This document shows positions 1 through 6,802 of a stretch of 14,833 nucleotides of DNA, in pieces (positions within the stretch are counted from its first letter, which is position 1; each line of letters opens with the position of its first letter). The notes under the pieces are model-generated. The model was not told the DNA's origin. It saw nothing but the letters and a program-made list of their open reading frames with translations, and made no database searches. This DNA is from Gelidibacter sp039916245 (GTDB taxonomy: Bacteria > Bacteroidota > Bacteroidia > Flavobacteriales > Flavobacteriaceae). The DNA lies in NCBI RefSeq assembly GCF_039916245.1, contig NZ_JBDSLS010000157.1, positions 1 to 14,833 on the forward strand. The letters are read 5' to 3'. The translations under genes were made by a program, and so were the position numbers.

Positions 1-2546
1 TAAAAAGGATAGTTAATCCCAATATTATAAACGGCATTCCCGAAATTATAATCCTTAAACCAACGGTTTCCTAAGTCATACGATGGGTCATAGGTTTTAA
101 AGCCGATGTCACCACGAAGGACAAAAAACCTGAAATCATAGCGCAATCCAAAACCTGAACCTACGGCGATATCTTTTAGGGAATTAAGACTGTCAAAGGT
201 TTGTGCCTTGTCTGTCACATCATCAAAAATGTTCCATATATTTCCGGCATCTACAAAAAAGGCGCCATATAATGAGCCAAAAAGATTAAAGCGCTGTTCA
301 GCACTAAAGTGGAGTTTGAAATTGGCTTCATTAAACTCATTCGTTGATTTTGAGCTGCCAGGGCCAAGGTTATAAGCAGTCCAGGCCCGATTATCATTGG
401 GGCCACCGGCAAAGAAACTCTTTGAAAAAGGAATGTTATTTGAATTGCCGTAAGGTATTGCAATTCCAAAATAGCTTCGAACGGCAAGAACGTTTTTCTT
501 TCCTAAATCCCAATATTTTACATAATCAAATTCTCCTTTGGCGTATTGTGAGAAAGCTACTCCGAAAATATCATAGCGACCATTCTGATCCTTTGGAGCG
601 CCTGTTATTTTTGCAATGTTAGATAGGATGTTCCCCGCAAATTCCAACCGGAACCTGACAATCGAGAAGTCGTTATCCAGAATATTTTCGCGTTTGGTTT
701 TGATGTAATTGAAGCTCGAAGAAATGATCAAGTTGTTTTCCGTAAGTCGGTCCTGACGTTGTGAAATATTACGTACTGTAGAAAGATCGTTTTCAGAAAC
801 ATTTAAGCCAGAGCTTGGGTTTAGCACATCGCTTATAAACGCATTGGCGCCTGTTGGAATTATGAGATCTCCATTGTCATTAAAATAATTGGGATCCGTA
901 TTGTAATCATGCGCGATATTATTAAGACTCTTGTATGTGTTTTGATATACACCGAAATAATTGGCGGTATTCAGGTTTTTTACATATTGCACATTAAAAA
1001 AGTCAAGCGTGTTGGTTACTTTTTCATTAGGAAACCAATTGTAGCTCAAGACGCCTATTAAACTTTGTTTATCCAACCCAATGTTTCGTTGACTTGTAGC
1101 ACTTGCACTGATTCTGGTACTTGGCGACATGAACTTTGGGACGACCTTATCTGTGTTTAATGGGAAAAACAAACGTGGAATGGTAAGTTTAATCGTAGCT
1201 CCTACTTCAGTGATGTCAAAAAAGCCGTCTTTAACATTTCTTCCGTCCTTGGAAGCGCCAATGGATCCAAGTCCGGAAACCTCTAAAGTTTCTGCGCCTC
1301 TAAAAACATTCCGAATCAAAAGTCCGCCACTGAAAGCAAATCCCACGGTTTGTATATTACTTTGGGAAATTTCTGTATTAAAATTAAGCCCAAATTTCTT
1401 CTTTGGTATCAAGTATATATTAGCGGTCAGCGTGGTGTCTTTTACATTTTCCACATATTCTATATTCGGATATTTAAACATTCGCAATTCACTCAAATAG
1501 CGATAGGTCCGTGTGCGGTTAATGTCTTTAAAGATATCATCCTTTGTAATGAAAATAGCATCAGTTAAGGCCTTTGCTCTGAATTTAGATTTTCCGTAAC
1601 TATAAATATTAAAACCTTTATAGTTGATGGTATCTGTTGGTTTTAGGTCTTTATTTTGAAAAGCATCATCGGTAAAAATATTGACATCTTTTACGGTGTA
1701 AATCTGAAATGGCATGACTTCAAGTGAATCTTCATGCCTAATAATTCTGTTTTGGATAATGATATCGGTGTTAACTTTTTTATTGGTGCCGATGGTGTCA
1801 ATTTCAAAAGTGATATAATCCTGTGCAAAATGGAAAAGCCCCGAATTGCGCAACTCTGTCGTCAAACGGTCGCGCTCATTGGTTAGATTAGCTTCTTTAA
1901 ACTGCTCTCCTTTAACAATCAGTGATTGGTCTTTAAGTGTTTTGTACAGCGTGTCTATAACTGGCGAGGATATTCGTGTTCTAATGGAATCCAGAAAATA
2001 AGGTGTTCCAGTTTTTACATAATAATTGACTTCAGCCCTTTGGTTGCCGGTGCTGTCTATTTTGTAGGAAGCATCCGCATTGAACCAGCCATTTTTATAG
2101 TAGTAAGTTTTAAGATTGGCGGTTGATTTTTCAGTTTTGAGCGTGTTGATGATTACCGGAGGTTCCCCAGTTTTCTTTAACCAATTGTTGAAATCCTTTT
2201 TTGAGCTAATAACAGCTTCGTACTGTTTTAATGAAATGAAATTTTTTAGACCGGTCTTGGGATCGTCAGGATTTCTATATTTGGCATTTAAAATAGAGTC
2301 AATATTTGGTCGAGCCAAATTGTAAATATGCAGCTTTATGGGAATTCCAAACAACGGAAATTTGCCATTGGTTTTTTGATATAGGAGATTGTTAAGGGCG
2401 TCGGTGTTATTTTTTTTGTCATTGACATACACCGAATTGTTCGTGAGTAAAAGATCATCCTTGCCAACACGTTTTACGGCATTGCACGAGTACAACATGA
2501 TGACTATTGTCGTAATAAATGATATTTTTGCTACCTTAACTTTCAA
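1..2546 (-). CDS. tamL: TamL-type Omp85 outer-membrane lipoprotein (BamA/TamA family), cut within its stop codon
   Basis: An Omp85-family protein of 848 residues, related to TamA/BamA and expected to help insert or assemble outer-membrane proteins with TamB. It is read from the reverse strand as one uninterrupted frame. The N-terminus is a lipoprotein signal: a charged MKVKVAK start, a hydrophobic stretch and the lipobox LYSC with Cys21, followed by NAVKR as in other Bacteroidota TamL proteins. The POTRA-like periplasmic region occupies roughly residues 30-380 and the 16-stranded barrel type domain the rest. It includes FFAGGPNDNRAW at about 711-722, the counterpart of the conserved FGGxxxxRGY/RAW barrel motif, and ends in NIGINYPF. 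The window stops after the first two bases (TA) of the next codon, almost surely a stop. No ATG lies in frame before the hydrophobic segment. The only usable start is TTG at 2544-2546, since the frame is closed near 2670. Family assignment is secure; the start is inferred. Confidence 0.9.
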   Translation of the reverse strand, partial: MKVKVAKISFITTIVIMLYSCNAVKRVGKDDLLLTNNSVYVNDKKNNTDALNNLLYQKTNGKFPLFGIPIKLHIYNLARPNIDSILNAKYRNPDDPKTGLKNFISLKQYEAVISSKKDFNNWLKKTGEPPVIINTLKTEKSTANLKTYYYKNGWFNADASYKIDSTGNQRAEVNYYVKTGTPYFLDSIRTRISSPVIDTLYKTLKDQSLIVKGEQFKEANLTNERDRLTTELRNSGLFHFAQDYITFEIDTIGTNKKVNTDIIIQNRIIRHEDSLEVMPFQIYTVKDVNIFTDDAFQNKDLKPTDTINYKGFNIYSYGKSKFRAKALTDAIFITKDDIFKDINRTRTYRYLSELRMFKYPNIEYVENVKDTTLTANIYLIPKKKFGLNFNTEISQSNIQTVGFAFSGGLLIRNVFRGAETLEVSGLGSIGASKDGRNVKDGFFDITEVGATIKLTIPRLFFPLNTDKVVPKFMSPSTRISASATSQRNIGLDKQSLIGVLSYNWFPNEKVTNTLDFFNVQYVKNLNTANYFGVYQNTYKSLNNIAHDYNTDPNYFNDNGDLIIPTGANAFISDVLNPSSGLNVSENDLSTVRNISQRQDRLTENNLIISSSFNYIKTKRENILDNDFSIVRFRLEFAGNILSNIAKITGAPKDQNGRYDIFGVAFSQYAKGEFDYVKYWDLGKKNVLAVRSYFGIAIPYGNSNNIPFSKSFFAGGPNDNRAWTAYNLGPGSSKSTNEFNEANFKLHFSAEQRFNLFGSLYGAFFVDAGNIWNIFDDVTDKAQTFDSLNSLKDIAVGSGFGLRYDFRFFVLRGDIGFKTYDPSYDLGNRWFKDYNFGNAVYNIGINYPF

Positions 2547-2644
2547 AGGGAAATCGACATAACTTTTGATGAGCTCAAATTTACTGTTTTTATAGGTGGT
2601 AAAACAAACATTAAAAAAATCCTTGGTCGGAATTAATAACGTGA

Positions 2645-2673
2645 CAAAAGTAAATACATTTTGATGTTAACAA
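2645..2673 (-). promoter_or_regulatory. Bacteroidota-type promoter for tamL
   Basis: On the minus strand, TACTTTTG (plus-strand 2645-2652) matches the Bacteroidota -7 consensus TAnnTTTG exactly. A TTG (plus-strand 2671-2673, at the end of a run of Ts) lies 18 bases upstream, within the usual -33/-7 spacing. The predicted transcript starts near 2638 and has about 90 bases of leader before the TTG start of tamL. The -33 element overlaps the first codons of the divergent methyltransferase gene. Seen in sequence; activity is inferred. Confidence 0.6.
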
Positions 2674-3389
2674 AAAATCAGATAAAATTAATTGTAAGCC
2701 TAACACAAAAAAAACAACGCTTAAAACATCGACTGTTTTTGGTGGAAGGTAAAAAGACTGTTGATGAATTTTTAAGGTCAGATTACACCTTACATCATAT
2801 ATACGCTCTGAGTGATGATTTTGATTGTCCGCCGGAAAAGTTTAGTTTAATTACTGAGGCAGAATTGAAAAAAATAAGTGCCTTGACTACGCCACAACAG
2901 GTAGTGGCTGTTTTTGAAATGCCACCCGCCGAAAATATCGGTTCAGGTAAATTGATTTTGGCATTGGATGCTGTTCGGGATCCTGGCAATTTGGGAACCA
3001 TCATAAGGTTGTGTGATTGGTTTGGCATCGAGGATTTAGTGTGCAGTGAAACGACCGTGGACTGCTACAATCCCAAAGTGGTGCAGGCCACAATGGGCTC
3101 CTTAACACGCGTTAATATCGTTTATCTAAATTTAGAAGCATTTTTAAGGGATTCAAAAATTCAAAAGTTTGGCGCGTTCATGGACGGTGAGAATATCTAT
3201 GAAAGTGAATTACCTGAAAAGGGTATTTTGATCATGGGCAATGAAGCCAATGGTATTTCGGCAGAAATTGAAAAACTCATTGAAAATAAACTTAGTATTC
3301 CCAGTTTTAGTACCCATCAATCGACCGAAAGTTTAAATGTGGCTACGGCTACCGCTATTTTGTTGAGTGAGTTTAAAAGAAGGAAGTAG
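2664..3389 (+). CDS. SpoU/TrmH family RNA 2'-O-methyltransferase
   Basis: A 241-residue SAM-dependent RNA ribose 2'-O-methyltransferase of the SPOUT (SpoU) superfamily, acting on rRNA or tRNA in the cytoplasm. The N-terminal part (about 15-85, with FLVEGKKTVDEFL) resembles the SpoU substrate-binding domain. The C-terminal knotted domain shows all three motifs: motif 1 DPGNLGTIIR at 106-115, motif 2 IMGNEANGIS at 190-199, and motif 3 ending in TESLNVATATAI at about 221-232. These bind SAM and form the catalytic dimer interface. Length is normal for the family. I chose ATG at 2664; a TTG directly before it (2661) adds only one residue and is less likely. The gene is divergent from tamL with 117 bases between starts. 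The exact target nucleotide (an RlmB-, TsnR- or TrmH-like role) cannot be decided from sequence, so no symbol is given. Confidence 0.92.
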   Translation: MLTKNQIKLIVSLTQKKQRLKHRLFLVEGKKTVDEFLRSDYTLHHIYALSDDFDCPPEKFSLITEAELKKISALTTPQQVVAVFEMPPAENIGSGKLILALDAVRDPGNLGTIIRLCDWFGIEDLVCSETTVDCYNPKVVQATMGSLTRVNIVYLNLEAFLRDSKIQKFGAFMDGENIYESELPEKGILIMGNEANGISAEIEKLIENKLSIPSFSTHQSTESLNVATATAILLSEFKRRK

Positions 3390-3403
3390 GAGATTGGAGA
3401 TTT

Positions 3404-3438
3404 TTGATTGTTGATTGTTGATTGTTGATTGTTGATTG
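3404..3438. repeat. Tandem heptamer (TTGATTG)x5
   Basis: Five perfect head-to-tail copies of TTGATTG, with a further TT of a sixth copy, begin 15 bases after the methyltransferase stop codon. The tract is a microsatellite-like array in the spacer between two convergent genes. It has no coding capacity and does not look like a terminator. It may vary in copy number between strains by slipped-strand replication. Confidence 0.9.
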
Positions 3439-3490
3439 TTCTGCGGGAAACTTTTTGTTCGAAGTTTATCTGTAAACGGATAGGCTATAA

Positions 3491-3528
3491 CGCAAAGTTG
3501 CACAAAGCAGACACAAAGTTGCGCAAAG
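3491..3528. repeat. Pair of 17-base imperfect direct repeats
   Basis: Copies at 3491-3507 (CGCAAAGTTGCACAAAG) and 3512-3528 (CACAAAGTTGCGCAAAG) match at 15 of 17 positions and are separated by 4 bases. Each copy itself contains two GCAAAG/ACAAAG-like halves. From memory, similar CAAAG-rich arrays are common in flavobacterial intergenic DNA. No function is evident. The rest of the 3390-3649 spacer shows no gene or clear terminator. Confidence 0.7.
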
Positions 3529-3649
3529 AGGAGTCTTCGAAAATTTTACAATGAATAATGAACCTTAAACAGTCAATTCTAATCAAGAAGGATCATTCAG
3601 CTAAATTAAACAACTTAACACCAAACAACTCCACAACACCCAACAAGCC

Positions 3650-4363
3650 CTATTGAAACGTGAAGTTCACAAACACACCTCGTGTTTTCATGGAAGCTAT
3701 ATTGCCTGTCCATGGACTATTTGGGTCATGATCTCTTACCAATTCATCATTGATAGCAAAAACACCTCTGATGGATGGCGTAAACTTAAACCACTCCAAG
3801 TAAAAGTCTATCCCAAAACCAACTTCATAAAACAGCATTCCTTTTTTGGTGCGGAATTGCGTCGTGCTATTGTCTTCTGGATTGTTTTCGTTACTTGAGA
3901 GATTTAAAGCCGTGGAAAGGCCGCCAACTAGAAAAGGTTTGAAATTGTTAATGCGTTTGGTGGATACTTTTAATAATAAAGGAAAATGGATATAGGTGGA
4001 ATTCACTTCTCGTGACAAGTCAGAGGTTCTAAATTTTGAAGGATCGAAATAGCTTTCGTCATAGACCAGATTTCTTTTGGAAATATATAAACCTGGTTCA
4101 AAACGAAGGTTGAAATATTCGTTGAGGCGCAAATCTCCCACTAATCCCACATTAAAACCTATACTTGTTTCTACAAGGATGTCTTTGAGATCCTGCTCAT
4201 ATTCGAACTTAAAATCATAATTATTAAACCCTAAAAAATAACCCCAAGTTAAGACCTGCTTATCAAAGTTTTCTTGGTTTTTAATCTTTTCCTTACTAAA
4301 CAACTGCGCGGATGCCGAATTGTAAATTAGTAAAAGTACTATGACGATAACGGTTCTTTTCAT
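3650..4363 (-). CDS. porT: PorT/SprT-like outer-membrane beta-barrel protein, type IX secretion
   Basis: A 237-residue outer-membrane protein. It starts with a clear Sec signal peptide (MKRTVIVIVLLLIYNSASA, cleavage expected after Ala19, before Gln20). The mature chain has the alternating hydrophobic/aromatic pattern of a small eight-stranded barrel and ends in VFVNFTFQ, with a terminal aromatic strand. Stretches such as WGYFLGFNNYDFKF, GFNVGLVGDLRLNEYFNLRF, EPGLYISKRNL and FPLLLKVSTKR resemble flavobacterial PorT/SprT, a membrane component of the type IX secretion system used for gliding adhesins and secreted enzymes. The gene lies 30 bases downstream of ubiE on the same strand, a pairing I recall from flavobacteria. 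No promoter motif is visible in that gap, so it is probably read from the ubiE promoter. The alternative is a generic porin-family (OmpW/PorT superfamily) barrel without a role in secretion. Confidence 0.75.
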   Translation of the reverse strand: MKRTVIVIVLLLIYNSASAQLFSKEKIKNQENFDKQVLTWGYFLGFNNYDFKFEYEQDLKDILVETSIGFNVGLVGDLRLNEYFNLRFEPGLYISKRNLVYDESYFDPSKFRTSDLSREVNSTYIHFPLLLKVSTKRINNFKPFLVGGLSTALNLSSNENNPEDNSTTQFRTKKGMLFYEVGFGIDFYLEWFKFTPSIRGVFAINDELVRDHDPNSPWTGNIASMKTRGVFVNFTFQ

Positions 4364-4393
4364 TGTATGGAGTCTAGGTCAATTCTTATGGTC

Positions 4394-5125
4394 TTATTGC
4401 TTGGTTGCCACGTAAATGGTTGCTACGCCAAACGTTTGAGGCAAATCCTTCACATTAGTAAACCCAATTTGTCGTAAAATATTGTTTAAGACTTCACCAT
4501 AAGGAAAAACAGAGGCCGATTCGCTTAAATAAGTATACGCCACACGATCTTTTGAAAACATTTTCCCGATGGTTGGCAAAATGTATTTTGAATAGAATTT
4601 GTAGCCTTGTTTAAATGGCGCTTTGGTTGGAACCGAAGTTTCCAAAATCACGAAAGTTCCGTTAGGTTTTAAAACTCGTAATATTTCAGAAAGTCCTTTT
4701 TCCAAATTCTCAAAATTCCGAACACCAAATGCTACCGTTATGGCATCAAAACTGTTGTCTTCAAAAGGAATGTTCTCAGAATCCCCAAGCGTCATTTTTA
4801 TTTTGTCGCCCAACTTTTTGTCGGCGATTTTTTTTCTGCCTACCTCAAGCATCCCGTTGCTGATATCTAATCCAATAATTTCTTGGGCTTCGGTTTGTGC
4901 AAGGTTTATGGCTAGGTCTCCTGTGCCGGTTGCGATGTCAAGGATGCGATTGGCTTTCGTTTTAGCAATGATGTCAACCACGTTTTTACGCCATTTCACA
5001 TCAATTCCAAAGGAAATAACCCGGTTTAATCCATCATATTCTTTTGAAATCGTGTCAAACATTTGAGTCACTTGCTCCTTTTTGTCTAACTGACTGTCCT
5101 TATATGGTTTTACTTTTTCTGACAT
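4394..5125 (-). CDS. ubiE: Demethylmenaquinone C-methyltransferase (UbiE/MenG)
   Basis: A 243-residue class I SAM-dependent methyltransferase that converts demethylmenaquinone to menaquinone, the last step of menaquinone synthesis. Visible features are the family signature YDGLNRVISFGIDVKWRK (about 30-47), the SAM-binding motif I ILDIATGTGD (61-70), the acidic GLDIS at the end of strand 2 (85-89), GD at 114-115, FGVRN (133-137) and the second signature RVLKPNGTFVILETS (150-164). Length and all motifs match UbiE/COQ5. Bacteroidota use menaquinone as their main quinone, so MenG activity is the expected one, not ubiquinone synthesis. The ATG at 5125 is preceded by a Bacteroidota -7 box only about 15 bases upstream, implying a very short leader. 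It is first in a likely two-gene transcript with porT. Confidence 0.95.
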   Translation of the reverse strand: MSEKVKPYKDSQLDKKEQVTQMFDTISKEYDGLNRVISFGIDVKWRKNVVDIIAKTKANRILDIATGTGDLAINLAQTEAQEIIGLDISNGMLEVGRKKIADKKLGDKIKMTLGDSENIPFEDNSFDAITVAFGVRNFENLEKGLSEILRVLKPNGTFVILETSVPTKAPFKQGYKFYSKYILPTIGKMFSKDRVAYTYLSESASVFPYGEVLNNILRQIGFTNVKDLPQTFGVATIYVATKQ

Positions 5126-5139
5126 TCCAATATTTTTGC

Positions 5140-5147
5140 CAAAACTA
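5140..5147 (-). promoter_or_regulatory. -7 promoter element for ubiE-porT
   Basis: TAGTTTTG on the minus strand is an exact TAnnTTTG match, 14 bases upstream of the ubiE ATG. The nearest TTG upstream (plus-strand 5172-5174) is 24 bases away, slightly beyond the usual spacing, so the -33 part is doubtful. The transcript would be nearly leaderless. Confidence 0.5.
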
Positions 5148-5300
5148 CATATTTTTTCATTGCTAATTTGTCAAGTTTAAGTGAAAAACTAAAATAGGAG
5201 GGACTTTAATTGAAGATATATGTTGGTTAAATGCTTTGTTTTGAATATTTAAAAATTTATTATATCAGATGTAAATCCAATGTCGGACTATTAAATATCT

Positions 5301-5308
5301 TATATTTG
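5301..5308 (+). promoter_or_regulatory. -7 promoter element for trkA
   Basis: TATATTTG is an exact TAnnTTTG match, 25 bases upstream of the trkA ATG. I find no TTG at the proper distance for a -33 element, so only the -7 part is supported. The surrounding 5126-5333 spacer is AT-rich and holds no gene; it separates divergent ubiE and trkA. Confidence 0.45.
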
Positions 5309-5333
5309 TTTGTTTTTTCAATCCAATTAATTA

Positions 5334-6683
5334 ATGAAAATAATCATTGCAGGCGCTGGAGAAGTCGGATTTCATTTGGCGAAATTGTTGTCATACGAAT
5401 CCCAAGAAATTACCTTAATAGACACCAAAAAAGAAAGTCTGGTTTATGCCATTGACCATTTGGATATTAGGGTGGTTAAAGGCGATGCAACATCGATTGC
5501 AGTTTTAAAGGATGCTCGCATTGAAAATTCTGACTTATTTATTGCTGTAACCTCTTCAGAAACTACAAATATTACAGCCTGTGTTTTGGCCAAGCAACTT
5601 GGGGCAAGAAGAACCATTGCCAGAATTTCAAATACCGAGTTTATTGATCAAAAGGATGAGGTTGGTTTTTCCAAATTTGGGATTGACGAATTGATTTCTC
5701 CAGAATCATTGGCCGCAGGTGAGATTGAATTGCTCATCAACGAATATGGATTTAATGATAGTTATGAGTTTGAGGAAGGGGCTTTGACCATGTTGAGTTT
5801 GAAGTTGTCAAAAACCGCAAGTTTTGTAAATAAAACAGTCCAAGAGGCCGCTGAAGATTTTTCACAACTTCGCTTTGTGCCGATTGCCATTCAGCGTTTT
5901 GGAACGGAATATACCATCATCCCTCGCGGAGATACGGAGTTTAAGGAAGGTGATAAGGTTATTTTTGTGACTTCAAAAGGTGGGGATGAAGAATTGTTTG
6001 AACTTTCAGGAAAAGTAAGATTGGATGTTAAGAACGTGATGATTCTTGGCGGTAGCAGTATAGGTCATAAAATCGCTAAATATTTATGTGCTGCTAAATT
6101 CAATGTCAAACTTGTTGAAAGCAATAGGGAAGTGGCTTTTGAATTGGCTGATGCTTTGCCGAATGCACTCGTGATTAATGGTGATGGACGCAATGTGGAA
6201 TTGTTAGAAGAAGAAAGCATTGGTAATATGGATGCTTTTATTGCGGTAACCGGAAATTCGGAAACCAATATTATGTCCTGTCTTGTGGCCAAATCCAAAG
6301 GGGTGAAAAAGACGATTGCCTTGGTTGAGAATATGGATTATTATCAGATATCTGAATCGATTGGTATCGATACTTTAATCAATAAGAAACTGTTGGCGGC
6401 CAACAATATTTTCAGATATATCCGTAAGGGCGAGGTTGTGGCCATGACCAAACTTAATAATATGAATGCTGAGTTATTGGAGTTTATGGTCAAAACCAAA
6501 TCAAAAATCAGCAATAAGACTATAAAAGATTTAGATTTTCCACGTTCTGCGATTATTGGTGGTGTGATCAGAAACGGAGAAGGTATTATTCCTTTGGGAG
6601 ATTTTAAGGTGGAGGCGGGGGATCGAGTTGTAGTTTGTTGTCTTCCAAGAGCGATTACCGAAGTTGAAAAATTCTTTTTTTAA
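5334..6683 (+). CDS. trkA: Trk potassium transporter regulatory subunit TrkA
   Basis: A 449-residue cytoplasmic, peripheral subunit that gates the TrkH potassium channel in response to bound nucleotide. It is a tandem duplication of the RCK (TrkA-N plus TrkA-C) unit. The first Rossmann domain has GAGEVG at 7-12 and the ribose-binding acidic residue Asp30. The second has GGSSIG at 239-244 with Glu262. Both repeat the later blocks GDATS / GDGRN and AVTSSETTNI / AVTGNSETNI. TrkA-C domains lie at roughly 140-225 and 365-449. Length agrees with full-size TrkA (about 458 residues in enterics). The second glycine motif (GGSSIG) keeps the GxxxxG spacing but has Ser where the first has Gly at its third position. 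It is followed on the same strand by trkH after 119 bases, so the two are likely expressed together. The ATG start follows a good -7 box. Confidence 0.96.
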   Translation: MKIIIAGAGEVGFHLAKLLSYESQEITLIDTKKESLVYAIDHLDIRVVKGDATSIAVLKDARIENSDLFIAVTSSETTNITACVLAKQLGARRTIARISNTEFIDQKDEVGFSKFGIDELISPESLAAGEIELLINEYGFNDSYEFEEGALTMLSLKLSKTASFVNKTVQEAAEDFSQLRFVPIAIQRFGTEYTIIPRGDTEFKEGDKVIFVTSKGGDEELFELSGKVRLDVKNVMILGGSSIGHKIAKYLCAAKFNVKLVESNREVAFELADALPNALVINGDGRNVELLEEESIGNMDAFIAVTGNSETNIMSCLVAKSKGVKKTIALVENMDYYQISESIGIDTLINKKLLAANNIFRYIRKGEVVAMTKLNNMNAELLEFMVKTKSKISNKTIKDLDFPRSAIIGGVIRNGEGIIPLGDFKVEAGDRVVVCCLPRAITEVEKFFF

Positions 6684-6731
6684 AGACATAAAATACTTAA
6701 AAAGTTGCAAATCATACTAAGCATTTTAAAA

Positions 6732-6802
6732 GCAAATTTGCGAACCTGCCTGTCGATAGTGAAATCCTATTGCAATAGTTATCGGGATTGCAACAGAAAA
6801 AC
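6732..6802. other. trkA-trkH spacer with two small perfect palindromes
   Basis: Between trkA and trkH are a 10-base palindrome GCAAATTTGC (6732-6741) and a 12-base palindrome CTATTGCAATAG (6767-6778). Between them is a relatively GC-rich CCTGCCTGTCGATAG stretch, and a further TTATCGGGAT follows. The CTATTGCAATAG site ends 24 bases before the trkH ATG. They could be an operator, an RNA hairpin or a degenerate interspersed repeat. No exact TAnnTTTG promoter is visible here, which favours trkA-trkH co-transcription. Confidence 0.45.

Noticed and set aside
1129..2325. Several plus-strand frames of 66-123 codons over the tamL region
   Set aside because: They are antisense to the continuous 848-codon tamL frame, which translates into a coherent Omp85 protein.
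3404..3528. CRISPR array
   Set aside because: Repeats here are contiguous 7-mers or a single 17-base pair with no unique spacers of 25-40 bases and no cas genes.
3653..3898. Plus-strand frame opposite porT
   Set aside because: It lies wholly antisense to a gene with a clear signal peptide and barrel pattern. Its translation has no recognisable features.
6788..6802. TTG start for trkH five codons upstream of ATG 6803
   Set aside because: The ATG gives the standard hydrophobic N-terminus, and the extra residues MQQKN add nothing the family has.
6684..6802. Independent trkH promoter
   Set aside because: No exact TAnnTTTG motif with a correctly spaced TTG occurs in the gap; co-transcription with trkA is simpler.
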